Shown piece after piece: positions 52,162 through 61,173 of a stretch of 64,000 bases of DNA. How positions within the stretch are numbered: the stretch's first letter is position 1; each line of letters opens with the position of its first letter. This stretch comes from Actinoallomurus sp040655075 (GTDB taxonomy: Bacteria; Actinomycetota; Actinomycetes; Streptosporangiales; Streptosporangiaceae): positions 1 to 64,000 of the forward strand of contig NZ_JBFAJC010000020.1 of NCBI RefSeq assembly GCF_040655075.1, given 5' to 3'. A program made the position numbers and the translations under genes. The notes beneath the pieces were generated by a model that saw nothing but the letters and a program-made list of their open reading frames with translations, was not told the origin of the DNA and did no database searches.

Positions 52162-53256
52162 ATGCAGGGATTCTCCGGGAAGGCGGCGATCACCGGAGTC
52201 GGCATGACGGACCTGTCGCGGCGGTCGGGCCGGACCGAGCTGCAGCTCGCGGTCCAGGCCTCCCGCCAGGCGATCGAGGAGGCCGGACAGCGGCCCGACG
52301 CGATCCTCAGCTACCACCTCGGCGACTCCGCCCCGGTGATCCACGTGGCCCGCGAGCTGGGCATCGACCTCGGCTGGCACAACGAGATCTACGGCGGCGG
52401 CACGCAGTCCGCCTCGATCCTGGGCGACGCCGCCATGCTCATCGACGCGGGCCTGGCCCGCACCGTCCTCGTCTACCGCGCCCTCAACGGCCGGTCCGGG
52501 CGGCGGATGAACACCCTCTCCCTGAAACTGGGGGAGGGCGTCGAGGAGCAGTTCACCCACCCGTACGGCCTCGCGGGACCGGTGCCGCAGTTCGCGCTCG
52601 CCGCCCAGCGGTACCTGCATGAGACCGGCCTGACCGAGAAGGACCTGTGCGCGGTCGTGCGCAGCTCCCGCGCGCACGCCGCCGCCAACCCGCGGGCACT
52701 GCGCCGCGAGCAGGAGGACTACTGGGCGAGCCCGCCGGTGGCCTCGCCGCTGCGCCGCGCCGACTGCTGTCAGGAGACCGACGGCGCCTGCGCCCTCGTC
52801 ATCACCGCCGCCGACCGAGCGCCGGGAGCACCGCGCGTCCACGCCGTGGTCCGCGGCGGGGGACCGGGCGCCTCGGCGATGGACAAGACCGACGACGTGA
52901 CGAGGATCTTCTCCGCCCACGTCGCCGGCCCGCTCTACGCGGCCGCGGGCATGACGCCGGCCGACATCGACGTGGCCCTGCTCTACGACGCGTACTCCTG
53001 GCTGGTCCCCCGGCAGCTGGAGGACTTCGGGCTGTGCGCCCGGTCCGACCTGGCCGAGACGCTGCACCACGACCTCGGCACCGTCAACCCGCACGGCGGA
53101 CTGCTGTCGGAGGGCTACGTCCACGGCCTCAACAACGTCGCCGAGGCGGTGCGCCAGCTGCGCGGCGACGGGGTGAACCAGGTCGCCGGAGCGGAGGTCG
53201 CCCTCTGCACCGGCTTCGGCGGCTCCTACGGCAGCGCCGCCATCCTGGTGTGCTGA
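52162..53256 (+). CDS. Thiolase-like lipid-transfer protein (Ltp2-like)
   Basis: 364 residues; GGGAGGTG precedes ATG 52162. SCP-x/thiolase fold: AAITGVGMTDLSRRSGRTELQLAVQASRQAIEEAG, GGGTQSASILGDAAMLIDAG (the position of the thiolase nucleophile lacks Cys), and NPHGGLLSEGYVHGLNNVAEAVRQLRG. Loss of the Cys fits retro-aldolases such as Ltp2 of steroid side-chain degradation, which work with a DUF35 protein; one is at 25382. The KstR2-like site upstream fits a lipid-catabolic role. Confidence 0.8.
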   Translation: MQGFSGKAAITGVGMTDLSRRSGRTELQLAVQASRQAIEEAGQRPDAILSYHLGDSAPVIHVARELGIDLGWHNEIYGGGTQSASILGDAAMLIDAGLARTVLVYRALNGRSGRRMNTLSLKLGEGVEEQFTHPYGLAGPVPQFALAAQRYLHETGLTEKDLCAVVRSSRAHAAANPRALRREQEDYWASPPVASPLRRADCCQETDGACALVITAADRAPGAPRVHAVVRGGGPGASAMDKTDDVTRIFSAHVAGPLYAAAGMTPADIDVALLYDAYSWLVPRQLEDFGLCARSDLAETLHHDLGTVNPHGGLLSEGYVHGLNNVAEAVRQLRGDGVNQVAGAEVALCTGFGGSYGSAAILVC

Positions 53257-53269
53257 CGTTCCTCACACG

Positions 53270-53765
53270 GCCGTCGGCCGCCAGGCCGCGACGAGTTCGT
53301 CCGACCCCCAGGCCGCCCCCAGCGGAACCCCGTCCGTCACCCCCGACCGTGATACGGCGACCAGGGGGGTGTCGCGGTTCGCCCCGGGCACGAAGAGGAC
53401 GTCCCGAACCCGTAGTCACGCTGTGAGAACGGCCGCTCCTCGAGCCACTTGATCGAGCCCACGAAATGGATCCGGCCTGCGACCGATGAGCGATCGGTTC
53501 CCACCAGATCGATCTCCGGGTTGTTCTACCGGTTCCACCAGCCGCCGACCGCCTCGGTATCCGGCCATTCATCGGTCGGGAGCAGCCTCCCCAGCGACTC
53601 TCTGATCACCGGCTCGACGGCTCGCCCACGCCAGAGGCACCATGATCGTTCGATGCGCCGGAGTACCAGGTCGCCCCTCCCGCGCTCGTTCTCCGCGATC
53701 CCGCGCTGGCTCTTCGTTGACTGGATATCCGGGTGGTCAACCAGTTCGTCTCCGAGATCGCATAA
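53270..53765 (-). pseudogene. Remnant of DUF234-type AAA ATPase
   Basis: The minus strand reads RGDLVLRRIERSWCLWRGR and VEPVIRESLGRLLPTDEWPD, then VGGWWNR, a TAG stop, NNPEIDLVGTDR and RIHFVGSIKWLEERPF. This is the C-terminal domain of archaeal-type ATPases common in actinobacteria. The ATPase half is gone and further frameshifts follow. The region 53766-53991 is AT-rich with no gene. Confidence 0.7.
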
Positions 53766-53955
53766 GTGTGCGTACGAACGATTGAGCGCGCTGGCTGTCC
53801 GGGGCGAATCTGGGGGGATATGCCGGAAGCACGTGCGGTGTCGGAAATGCGGGTTCTGCCGGTTGACTAATTGAGGGCTTCCTGCCGATATCTGCCGCGT
53901 GCACGATTAGTTAGAACACCCCGCTAACTCATCGGATCTGAATGACTGCTTTGGG

Positions 53956-53985
53956 TTGACATTATTGTCATGATGTCACTAGCTT
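53956..53985 (+). promoter_or_regulatory. Possible promoter of the TnpB-like gene
   Basis: TTGACA at 53956 with TAGCTT at 53980 (18-nt spacer), inside tgacat...atgatgtca symmetry, just before ATG 53992 in an AT-rich stretch. Confidence 0.35.
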
Positions 53986-53991
53986 TCGAAC

Positions 53992-55641
53992 ATGCGTTCA
54001 GCGCCTTGTCCTGTTCCGTCCCCGGCCGGTGGCCCTGCCCGTGGGTTCGCCGCGCCGTTCGTTGTTGTGGGTCCATCTGGTGTGGCGATCCGTGACCGGC
54101 TCAAGGATCTGACGCCGCAGGATGTGAAGGTGCTGCGGCTCATGGGTGACCACCTCGGGTCGCTGGCCTCCTCCGATTTGAAGGCATGGTGCGCGGCTGG
54201 GCTCGATCATGACACCAGCCAATGGGCGGAACGCAAGCGGGCTTTGACCGGGGAGTCATCGTCACGCTGGGCCGGTTCGATTACCAAGGCCACGCATGAC
54301 CAGTGGGCGTTAGCACGTCGTAGCCAGCTCGCCTATATCCGCAGTCTCGAGGCCGGGATCGCCACGATCACCTACCGGCTGTCCCTGCCGGTGGGTGAGA
54401 AGGGCACGAAGAAAGCACCGGGCGGTTACCGCAGCCGGGAGGAGCGGTTCGCCAAGACTCGCCGTCTGCATCTGCTCCAGGATCGGCTCGAAAAACAGCG
54501 GGCCGACCACGAGGCAGGACGGGTTCGTGTCGTGCGTGGGGGCAAGCGGCTGCTACGCACCCGGCACAACCTGGAGGCCGCTCAGCTCACCAAGGTGGAA
54601 TGGCGGGAACGCTGGCGAGCCGAGCGCCGGTTCCTGGCCGCTGACGGCGAGTCGGGCAAGCCGTACGGGAACGAGACGATCCGCGTCACCCCTGATGGCC
54701 AGGTCACCATCAAGCTCCCGGCACCGTTGGCGCACCTGGCCAAGACCGCACACGGCCGGTACGTCCTGACCTCGAAGGTGTCGTTCCCGCACCGGGGCGA
54801 CCAATGGCGCGACCGGGTAAGCACGAACCGGGCCGTCGCCTACCGCATCTGCGAGAACGTCGAGCGTGGACGCTGGTATCTGACCGCGTCCTGGACGATC
54901 CCGCCGGTTAAGACCGTCCCCTTGGAAGCCGTCCGGGCCGGGGGTGTGATCGGGGTGGACACCAACGCCGACCACCTGGCCGCCTGGAGACTCGACACCC
55001 ACGGCAACCCCGTCGGCGAGCCTCGCCGATTCGACTACGACCTGACCGGCAGCACGCAGCACCGCGACGCCCAAATCCGCCACGCCCTCATCCGCCTCCT
55101 GCACTGGGCCGAACGATACGAACTGGCCATCGCGATCGAAGACCTCAACTTCCAAGCAGAGACGACGCGCGAAAAACACGGACGACGAAAGCGGTTCCGC
55201 AACCTGATCTCCGGCATGCCCACCAGCAAGCTACGCGCCAGGCTGGTGGCGATGGCCGCCGAACTCGGCATCACCATCGTCGCCGTCGACCCCGCCTACA
55301 CCTCCAAATGGGGAGCTCAGCACTGGCAAAAACCCCTAACCAGCAAGAATCGGAACGCCACCCGCCACGACGCGGCAGCGGTGGCGATCGGACGACGCGC
55401 CCTGGGACACCCGATCCGGCGACGGACGGCATCGCCCCCTGCTCACCAGAGCGATGAGCAGGGGCATCGGACCGTCCAGGCCGCACCAGGTGGCCCGGGG
55501 CGTGAGGAATCCCGCCCCCGCATCCCCGGACCACGGACACGATCCGTCGGGACCGGACGCGGAGCGAACGCGGGGGACCAGTGTGTCCAAGACCGTTCGG
55601 GACACGCGGCTGAGCACCTACAACTCATGCTCAGTCTTTAG
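53992..55641 (+). CDS. TnpB-related nuclease-like protein without zinc finger
   Basis: 549 residues, larger than standard TnpB. RuvC residues are visible: Asp in GVIGVDTNADHLAAW, Glu in LAIAIEDLNF, Asp in RHDAAAVAIGRRALG. In the stretch between the Glu and last Asp (AYTSKWGAQHWQKPLTSKN) the CxxC...CxxC finger is absent. The long basic N-terminal half (residues 60-330) is alpha-helical. A Pro/Gly/Arg-rich tail of about 70 residues follows the last Asp and may overlie a structured RNA region. It corresponds to the TnpB-related accessory proteins of actinobacteria, also close to the ancestors of Cas12 subtypes. No tnpA or CRISPR nearby. Confidence 0.8.
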   Translation: MRSAPCPVPSPAGGPARGFAAPFVVVGPSGVAIRDRLKDLTPQDVKVLRLMGDHLGSLASSDLKAWCAAGLDHDTSQWAERKRALTGESSSRWAGSITKATHDQWALARRSQLAYIRSLEAGIATITYRLSLPVGEKGTKKAPGGYRSREERFAKTRRLHLLQDRLEKQRADHEAGRVRVVRGGKRLLRTRHNLEAAQLTKVEWRERWRAERRFLAADGESGKPYGNETIRVTPDGQVTIKLPAPLAHLAKTAHGRYVLTSKVSFPHRGDQWRDRVSTNRAVAYRICENVERGRWYLTASWTIPPVKTVPLEAVRAGGVIGVDTNADHLAAWRLDTHGNPVGEPRRFDYDLTGSTQHRDAQIRHALIRLLHWAERYELAIAIEDLNFQAETTREKHGRRKRFRNLISGMPTSKLRARLVAMAAELGITIVAVDPAYTSKWGAQHWQKPLTSKNRNATRHDAAAVAIGRRALGHPIRRRTASPPAHQSDEQGHRTVQAAPGGPGREESRPRIPGPRTRSVGTGRGANAGDQCVQDRSGHAAEHLQLMLSL

Positions 55642-55908
55642 GAACGGTTCTCCCCGGCGTACGCTCGCCGCCCTCGTGATCCTAGGGATCAAGGACGAGT
55701 TGGTGATACAGACGCACAGTGACTTCCTGCCATAGGTCACCCCGCTGCCCGCCCTACCCGGCGGACGGCCGGGCGCGGACGGTACCGCCCGCGCCGTACG
55801 CCCCGGGGAGTACGACCGCCTCCGCAGTGTCATCGCCGGACGGACGCGCCACCGTACGGTTCGCCGTCACTCTCGGGACGCCATTAAAACGTTCACGAGG
55901 TGATCCCC

Positions 55909-58059
55909 ATGTACGACGGACCGCTCGCGCGGCTGGCCCGTTTCTGTTACCGCCGGAGGCGCCTGGTCCTGCTCGCCTGGATCGTCGGGGCCGCGGCTGT
56001 CCTCGCCGTCGGTTTCAGCTTCGCCGCGGCGGCCGACAACGACTTCTCCGGAGGCAAGGCCGAGTCCTCCCAGGCCCAGGATCTGATCAAGAAGCACTTC
56101 CCGACTCAGGAAGGCGACACGCTCACCCTCGCCATCCGCGCCGACGGCGGGATCGACGCCGTACGACCCCAGGTGGAGAAGGTGCTCGGCGAACTCGCCC
56201 ACGCTCCGCACGTCACATCGGTGAGCTCGCCGTACCGGGCGCCGGGTCAGGTGTCGCCGGACCGCCGGACGGCGTTCGCCCCGGTCCAGCTCGACAAGGG
56301 GTCCGACGACGTGCCGAAGCAGGCCGTCACGGCGATGATCTCCGACGTGCGCAAGGGGTCCGGGGACGGGCTGACGCTCGCCCTCGGCGGCAGCGCGGTG
56401 GTGAGCGCCGAGACGCCCGGGGGCGGGCCGACCGAAGGCGTGGGCCTGCTCGCCGCCGTCATCGTGCTGCTCATCGCGTTCGGGTCGCTGCTGGCGATGG
56501 GCCTGCCGATCGTGACCGCGATCTTCGGCATCGGCACCGGGCTGGCCGGCATCGAGCTGCTCGGCCACCTGCTGCCCGCCCCGGGTTTCAGCCCGATCGT
56601 CGCGGGCCTCATCGGCCTCGGCGTCGGCGTGGACTACGCGCTGTTCATCGTCACCCGCTACCGCGAGGCGCTGCACGGGGACGACCACGAAGCGCATGCC
56701 GCCGACCCCGAGGAGGCGACGGTCATCGCGATCGCGACGGCCGGGCGGTCGGTGCTGTTCGCGGGCACCACCGTGGTCGTCGCGCTCCTGGGACTGTTCG
56801 TCATGGGGCAGCGGCTGCTGAACTCCGTCGCCGTCGCCGCGTCCCTCACCGTCCTCATGACGATGATCACCGCGGTCACGCTGCTGCCCGCGCTGCTCGG
56901 CTTCACCGGCCGGAACATCGACCGGTTCGGCCTTCCGTTCCTCGCCCGCCGACGGCGGCGGCGCCCGCGGTCCGAGCGGTGGGCCGGCGTGATCCAGCGG
57001 CGGCCGGTGCTCGCGGTCGTGGTCTCGGCGGCCGCGCTGCTGACGATCGCCGTGCCGGCGCTGTCGATGCGGCTGAGCTTCACCGACTCCAGCACCCAGC
57101 CCCACGACACGAGCGCCTACGCCTCGCACCGCATCCTCGCCGACGGGTTCGGCGCCGGATACGACGCGCCGCTGATCGTCGTGACCCGCCTGCCCGGGGA
57201 CGTACGGCCCGTGGCGGACATCGTCCGGAACACCCTGGGCGTCGCCTCGGTCACCCCCGTCCGGACCAGCCAGGACGGCGCCACCGCCATGTTCATCGCG
57301 TACCCGAGGACCGGGCTGCAGGACGCCGCGACCCCGAAGCTCGTCCACACGCTGCGCGCGGCCATGGCGGCGCGCGACGCGGGCGGCCCGCGCGTCTACG
57401 TCGGCGGGCCCAGCGCCGCGACCATCGACTTCGCCGACGCGGTGATCTCACGGCTCCCGTGGCTGATCGCGGTCGTCGTCGGCCTGTCGCTGATCCTGCT
57501 CCTGGTGCTGGTCCGGTCGGTGGCCATCGCCCTCAAGGCGGCGCTGATGAACCTGGTGTCCATCGGAGCGGCGTACGGGGTGCTCACGGCCGTCGTCCAG
57601 TGGGGATGGCTGGGGCGCCAGCTGGGCTTCCCGACGGGCATGCCGGTGACCTCGTGGGTGCCGCTGTTCATGTTCCCGATCCTGTTCGGGCTGTCGATGG
57701 ACTACGAGGTGTTCCTCATCTCGCGGGTCCGCGAGGAGTACGACCGGGGCGCGGCGACACGCGAGGCCGTCACCCGCGGCCTCGCCCGTACGGCCCGGGT
57801 GATCACCGCCGCGGCGGCCATCATGGTGTGCGTGTTCCTGGCGGTACTCCTCGGCGCGGACATCGCGGTCAAGCAGATGGGTCTCGGCCTCGGCGTGGCC
57901 GTGTTCATCGACGCGACCGTGGTCCGCATGGTGCTGGTCCCGGCCATCATGGAACTCCTCGGCAAGGCCAACTGGTGGCTGCCGGCCCCACTCGCCCGCC
58001 TGCTGCCGAACGCCGAGCCTCCGGCGCCCGCCCGGACCGCCCCCGTACGCGTCGAGTAG
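55909..58059 (+). CDS. MMPL family RND transporter
   Basis: 716 residues. ATG 55909 is chosen, with GAGGTGAT upstream; GTG 55900 is the alternative. Twelve TM segments in two halves, each starting with a TM helix then a large extracellular loop. The conserved motif GLIGLGVGVDYALFIVTRYREAL and the second-half FGLSMDYEVFLISRVREEYDRG carry the proton-relay Asp/Tyr residues of MmpL proteins. It probably exports a lipid or drug. The 267 bp before it (55642-55908) hold the TnpB-like 3' flank and no gene. Confidence 0.9.
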   Translation: MYDGPLARLARFCYRRRRLVLLAWIVGAAAVLAVGFSFAAAADNDFSGGKAESSQAQDLIKKHFPTQEGDTLTLAIRADGGIDAVRPQVEKVLGELAHAPHVTSVSSPYRAPGQVSPDRRTAFAPVQLDKGSDDVPKQAVTAMISDVRKGSGDGLTLALGGSAVVSAETPGGGPTEGVGLLAAVIVLLIAFGSLLAMGLPIVTAIFGIGTGLAGIELLGHLLPAPGFSPIVAGLIGLGVGVDYALFIVTRYREALHGDDHEAHAADPEEATVIAIATAGRSVLFAGTTVVVALLGLFVMGQRLLNSVAVAASLTVLMTMITAVTLLPALLGFTGRNIDRFGLPFLARRRRRRPRSERWAGVIQRRPVLAVVVSAAALLTIAVPALSMRLSFTDSSTQPHDTSAYASHRILADGFGAGYDAPLIVVTRLPGDVRPVADIVRNTLGVASVTPVRTSQDGATAMFIAYPRTGLQDAATPKLVHTLRAAMAARDAGGPRVYVGGPSAATIDFADAVISRLPWLIAVVVGLSLILLLVLVRSVAIALKAALMNLVSIGAAYGVLTAVVQWGWLGRQLGFPTGMPVTSWVPLFMFPILFGLSMDYEVFLISRVREEYDRGAATREAVTRGLARTARVITAAAAIMVCVFLAVLLGADIAVKQMGLGLGVAVFIDATVVRMVLVPAIMELLGKANWWLPAPLARLLPNAEPPAPARTAPVRVE

Positions 58060-58237
58060 CGCTGATGAGCGGGCCGGCCACGACGAACATGACCGCCAGC
58101 AGGACCGTGGCCGCGGTTTCGGCGTGGTCGAGGCCGCGGCGCTGCGGATTGGCCTCCGGGCCCGTCCGTCGCAGCGTCCGCCGCAACGCTGCCGCCGTCC
58201 GCCGGCCGGCAGGTCGCTGGGACGGCATCGTCATCAC
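58060..58237 (-). pseudogene. N-terminal fragment resembling Rv1733c-type membrane protein
   Basis: The minus strand reads RRTAAALRRTLRRTGPEANP and GLDHAETAATVLLAVMFVVAGPLIS: a basic start and one TM helix, as in the N-terminus of Rv1733c-like proteins. The frame then runs antisense into the MMPL gene with no homology. Probably a truncated remnant. Confidence 0.4.
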
Positions 58238-58262
58238 CTTCAGACGCTGTGACGCCGGCTGA

Positions 58263-58610
58263 TCAGCGGGCCTGGGCGGCAGTGGTGGCCTGCCGGAGTT
58301 CGGCGAGCAGTTCCTCGCGTCCGGTGATCAGCTCGGTGAGGATACGGCGGGCGGCTTGCAGCAGATCCGAGACGTCCGGGCCGGCGAGTGCGTACACCAT
58401 CGTCGAGCCGTCCCGGGTGGCGGTGACGATCCCGCTACGGCGCATCACCGTCAGTTGCTGGGACAGGTTCGATGCCTCCACCTCGATCTCGGCCAGAAGG
58501 TCCCGTACCGGCATCGGCCCCTGGCTGAGCAGTTCCAGGACCCGGATCCGTACCGGGTGGCCCAGCATGCGGAAGAACTCCGCCTTCGCCTCATACAACG
58601 GGACACCCAC
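58263..58610 (-). CDS. ArsR family transcriptional regulator
   Basis: 115 residues. Winged HTH: EAKAEFFRMLGHPVRIRVLELLSQGPMPVRDLLAEIEVEASNLSQQLTVMRRSGIVTATRDGSTMVYALAGPDV. There is no Cys metal site (no CxC near helix 3), so it may sense redox or a small molecule. It follows the 72-aa gene with a 2-bp gap, and a 22-bp palindrome lies upstream of that gene (58887-58908). Confidence 0.9.
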   Translation of the reverse strand: MGVPLYEAKAEFFRMLGHPVRIRVLELLSQGPMPVRDLLAEIEVEASNLSQQLTVMRRSGIVTATRDGSTMVYALAGPDVSDLLQAARRILTELITGREELLAELRQATTAAQAR

Positions 58611-58612
58611 GA

Positions 58613-58831
58613 TCAGCCCTTCTCCTCGCCGGGCTGATCGGCGGCGTCGCAGGCCGCCGACAGGGACGGACGGCGGACCCTCAGGCCGTGCCGGTCGGCG
58701 ACGCGCAGCAGTTCCTCCAGCTCCGCCTCATGTGTTGCCACCCCGTGGTCATCACCGGCGGCGTTCGCCTGCCCGATCGCTTCGCTGGCCAGCCCCAGCC
58801 GGCGTTCCATCTCCGCCGCGAAATCCCCCAC
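58613..58831 (-). CDS. Small helical hypothetical protein upstream of arsR
   Basis: 72 residues; GTG 58831 with AAGGAGGAG just upstream. The product (GDFAAEMERRLGLASEAIGQANAAGDDHGVATHEAELEELLRVADRHGL) is acidic and helical. Unknown family. It is the first gene of the arsR transcript, so possibly a partner or sensor protein. Confidence 0.6.
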   Translation of the reverse strand: MGDFAAEMERRLGLASEAIGQANAAGDDHGVATHEAELEELLRVADRHGLRVRRPSLSAACDAADQPGEEKG

Positions 58832-58886
58832 ACGCTCCTCCTTCAGCTCGGCTCCTGGTGAATGCCCGACGATCCCAGGATCTAAC

Positions 58887-58908
58887 GGATTGAAGATATC
58901 TTCAATCC
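58887..58908. promoter_or_regulatory. 22-bp perfect palindrome, ArsR operator
   Basis: Arms ggattgaagat and atcttcaatcc with no spacer, centred on GATATC, 56 bp upstream of the 72-aa gene. AT-rich ATTGAA...TTCAAT arms are typical of ArsR/SmtB sites. Confidence 0.8.
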
Positions 58909-59073
58909 GGCAGCAGTTCCGCCCGTCCGCGGCGCGGTCACGGCTGTCTCGCCGGTGCGGGCAACGTTCACGATCGCGGTGCCGGCGTGGCTGCGGATGA
59001 TGATCGCGCCGTCGTCGACGATGGCCTGCCGCGGTGGTACTGAGGCCGCGCGCGGCCGGTGGGCGTGGTCGAA

Positions 59074-59391
59074 TCAGCCTGGGCTGTCCCCGGACCGGCG
59101 GGTACTTCCTTCGTGGGTGGAGCACTCGGCGGTGATCTTGCGTGCTTCGGCGGTGAGGGCGGCCAGCTCGCGGGCGGTTTGTTCGGCTCGGGCGAGCCGG
59201 GCGCGGGCCTGGGCGGCCGCCTGGCGGGCGAGTTCGGCCTGCCGGGAACCAGCGGCGGTGAGCCGTTCGCATTGGGCGGCCGCAATGCGGGCGGTCTCCA
59301 GCAGTGCGGCCAGATCCGTGGTGAGCCGTTCGGGGGTCGCGGCGTCCGGCACTCCACCGCGGTCTCTGTTCGCGATCGGCTTATCACTCAC
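59074..59391 (-). CDS. Coiled-coil hypothetical protein
   Basis: 105 residues, dominated by Ala/Glu/Arg heptads (LTTDLAALLETARIAAAQCERLTAAG, ARARLARAEQTARELAALTAEARKI), so probably an extended helix. No known domain. Ribosome site weak. The opposite strand is also open (59059-59532) but Gly-rich, as expected of the antisense of Ala-rich code, so this strand is preferred. Confidence 0.45.
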   Translation of the reverse strand: MSDKPIANRDRGGVPDAATPERLTTDLAALLETARIAAAQCERLTAAGSRQAELARQAAAQARARLARAEQTARELAALTAEARKITAECSTHEGSTRRSGDSPG

Positions 59392-59583
59392 GGTGAAATC
59401 GTGTCATGGGTAGGCCCTGCCCGCAGGGACCATGCGATAGCGGGTCGCTCTTTGTGGTCCCGGGCGGCTGCAGAAGTCCGGCATCGGGCCGGTATCTGCG
59501 TGAAGCTGCACGAATCCGGCCAGCCGGGGTAATGAGGAGGGGAGAAACACCTGCCGGAGGCAAAGGAAGGGAGTGTGGCCGGC

Positions 59584-59916
59584 ATGTCCCACATCTCCGC
59601 ATGGCCGCCGGCCGGCGGTGACCCGCCGCCGGAGGCCGATGAGTTGCACCAGATCGCGGCCCGCCCGTGCGGGCGTCAGCGGATCTGCGCCGAACTGGCC
59701 GACGCGCTGGTGCGGCAGTTGCTGGCCGCCGGCCTGGACCTGGCCGCCACCCAAACCCGCGCCGCCTACCACGCCGACGGCCGCCTTCACGCCGCCCGCG
59801 AACGCCTGGAGCAGATCATCGAGGCCGTGCGCCTGACCGTCGTGGCCGACGCCCGGACGGCTGCGTCTGTGGCCGGCCCGCCGCTGCCCGCCCGGCGGAG
59901 TTGCTCCTGTCGGTGA
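59584..59916 (+). CDS. Hypothetical protein with histidine-kinase-like helix
   Basis: 110 residues; GGAAGGGAG precedes ATG 59584 (GTG 59575 is the alternative). The segment ICAELADALVRQLLAAGLDLAATQT resembles the dimerisation helix of NarL-type kinases (HDxVIQRLFAAGLxL) but lacks the His. No ATPase domain. A dimerisation or anti-regulator role is speculation. Confidence 0.45.
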   Translation: MSHISAWPPAGGDPPPEADELHQIAARPCGRQRICAELADALVRQLLAAGLDLAATQTRAAYHADGRLHAARERLEQIIEAVRLTVVADARTAASVAGPPLPARRSCSCR

Positions 59917-60309
59917 GGGCATGCAACGGTCTTGTGCATGGAGCACCGTGTGCGATCGCCGGTAACAGCGCCGGCCTGATCGCAGGCCGGTCGGCCGCGT
60001 CACCGACATCAACAGTGCGAACCTCACTGACAACAACCAGACGAATCCACTGACATCAACTCGGCGCACAACAGGCGCGGCGTGTCCCGACCGGGACACC
60101 CCCGTGCGGCCTGCGTTGAGCGCCGACGCTGAGGCCGTTCGCACACGCTTCGCGATCTCCCTCGAGAGCCGTGAATGTGGAAATCGTCGTCATGGCACCA
60201 CGCTCTGACGTCATCGGTTTACTCTGAGTGCGCATTCGCGTACGCAGTGAAGGAGCCGTGAAGGCGATTCGACGTCGGATCGCGTCAGCGCGAGGTGAGG
60301 AGCCCGGCA
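59917..60309. other. Intergenic region, nothing recognised
   Basis: 393 bp. Open frames here have no ribosome site or known motifs. It should hold the promoter of the XRE gene at 60310. Confidence 0.5.
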
Positions 60310-61173
60310 ATGGCATCAACGACATCCCGCAAATCGACCACGTCCACGGTCTCCGGCACCACGGCGCTCGCCTACTGGGGCGACGAGCTGCGCTTCTACC
60401 GCGAACAGGCAGGGCTCACCCAGGAACAGCTGGGCCGCGCGATCCACATGTCCCCCTCTATGATCGCCATGGTCGAGACGGGCAGGCGCGCGCCTCGCAT
60501 CGAGTTCATCAAGGCCTGTGACCATGTCCTGGCGGCCAACGGCGCTCTCGGCCGCCTCTGGAAGCGGATCATGGAACATTCCTATCTCGAGTGGTTCCGC
60601 CCGTTCGTCGAAGTGGAGTCCGACGCCACCGAGATCTTGGAATACGAGCCGCAGGCCGTGTCGGGCCTGCTCCAGACCGAGGACTACGCCCGCGCGCAAC
60701 TGCGCGCGGGGCGGCCCCACGACACCGACGAGGAGATCGAGAAGCACGTCGCCGCCCGCATGAGCCGCCAGGAGATCCTCTCCCGCAGCGAGCCGCCGCT
60801 CCTGTGGGTCATCCTCGACGAGGCCGTGCTCCGCCGCCCCTTCGGTGGCGCCGAGGTGATGCGGGACCAGTTCGCCCGGCTGGTGTGCGTCGCGCAGTCC
60901 CCGCGGGTCGTGCTCCAGGTGCTGCCGTTCGCCGCCGGTGCGCATGCGGGAACCAGCGGCCCGATGGCGTTGTTCACCCTCCCCGACGAGACCAGGCTCG
61001 TCTACGCTGAGGGCTTCGGAGACGGGCAGATCATCGGGCGCCCGGAGGAGGTCGCGAACTGTCGTGTCGCTCTCGACCTTCTGCGAGCCTGCGCGCTCTC
61101 GCCCGACGACTCCGTCCGGATGATCGCCGACCTGATCGGAGAGTGCGATGAGCGACGAGGTCCCGTGGCGTAA
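60310..61173 (+). CDS. XRE regulator with DUF5753 domain
   Basis: 287 residues; GTGAGGAG precedes ATG 60310. HTH LAYWGDELRFYREQAGLTQEQLGRAIHMSPSMIAMVETGRRAP, then the DUF5753 domain (about 100-280: WFRPFVEVESDATEILEYEPQAVSGLLQTEDYARA, RQEILSRSEPPLLWVILDEAVLRRPFGG). WhiJ-like regulator of actinomycetes, normally paired with a DUF397 protein, which follows here overlapping by 26 bp. Likely a developmental or stress switch. Confidence 0.9.
   Translation: MASTTSRKSTTSTVSGTTALAYWGDELRFYREQAGLTQEQLGRAIHMSPSMIAMVETGRRAPRIEFIKACDHVLAANGALGRLWKRIMEHSYLEWFRPFVEVESDATEILEYEPQAVSGLLQTEDYARAQLRAGRPHDTDEEIEKHVAARMSRQEILSRSEPPLLWVILDEAVLRRPFGGAEVMRDQFARLVCVAQSPRVVLQVLPFAAGAHAGTSGPMALFTLPDETRLVYAEGFGDGQIIGRPEEVANCRVALDLLRACALSPDDSVRMIADLIGECDERRGPVA

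Noticed and set aside
53129..53572. A 147-codon minus-strand frame after the thiolase gene
   Set aside because: The recognisable DUF234 ATPase sequence lies in a different frame with stops, so this frame is incidental.
59059..59532. A Gly-rich 157-codon plus-strand frame
   Set aside because: Its Gly/Ala pattern is the antisense image of the Ala/Glu/Arg coiled-coil gene on the minus strand.
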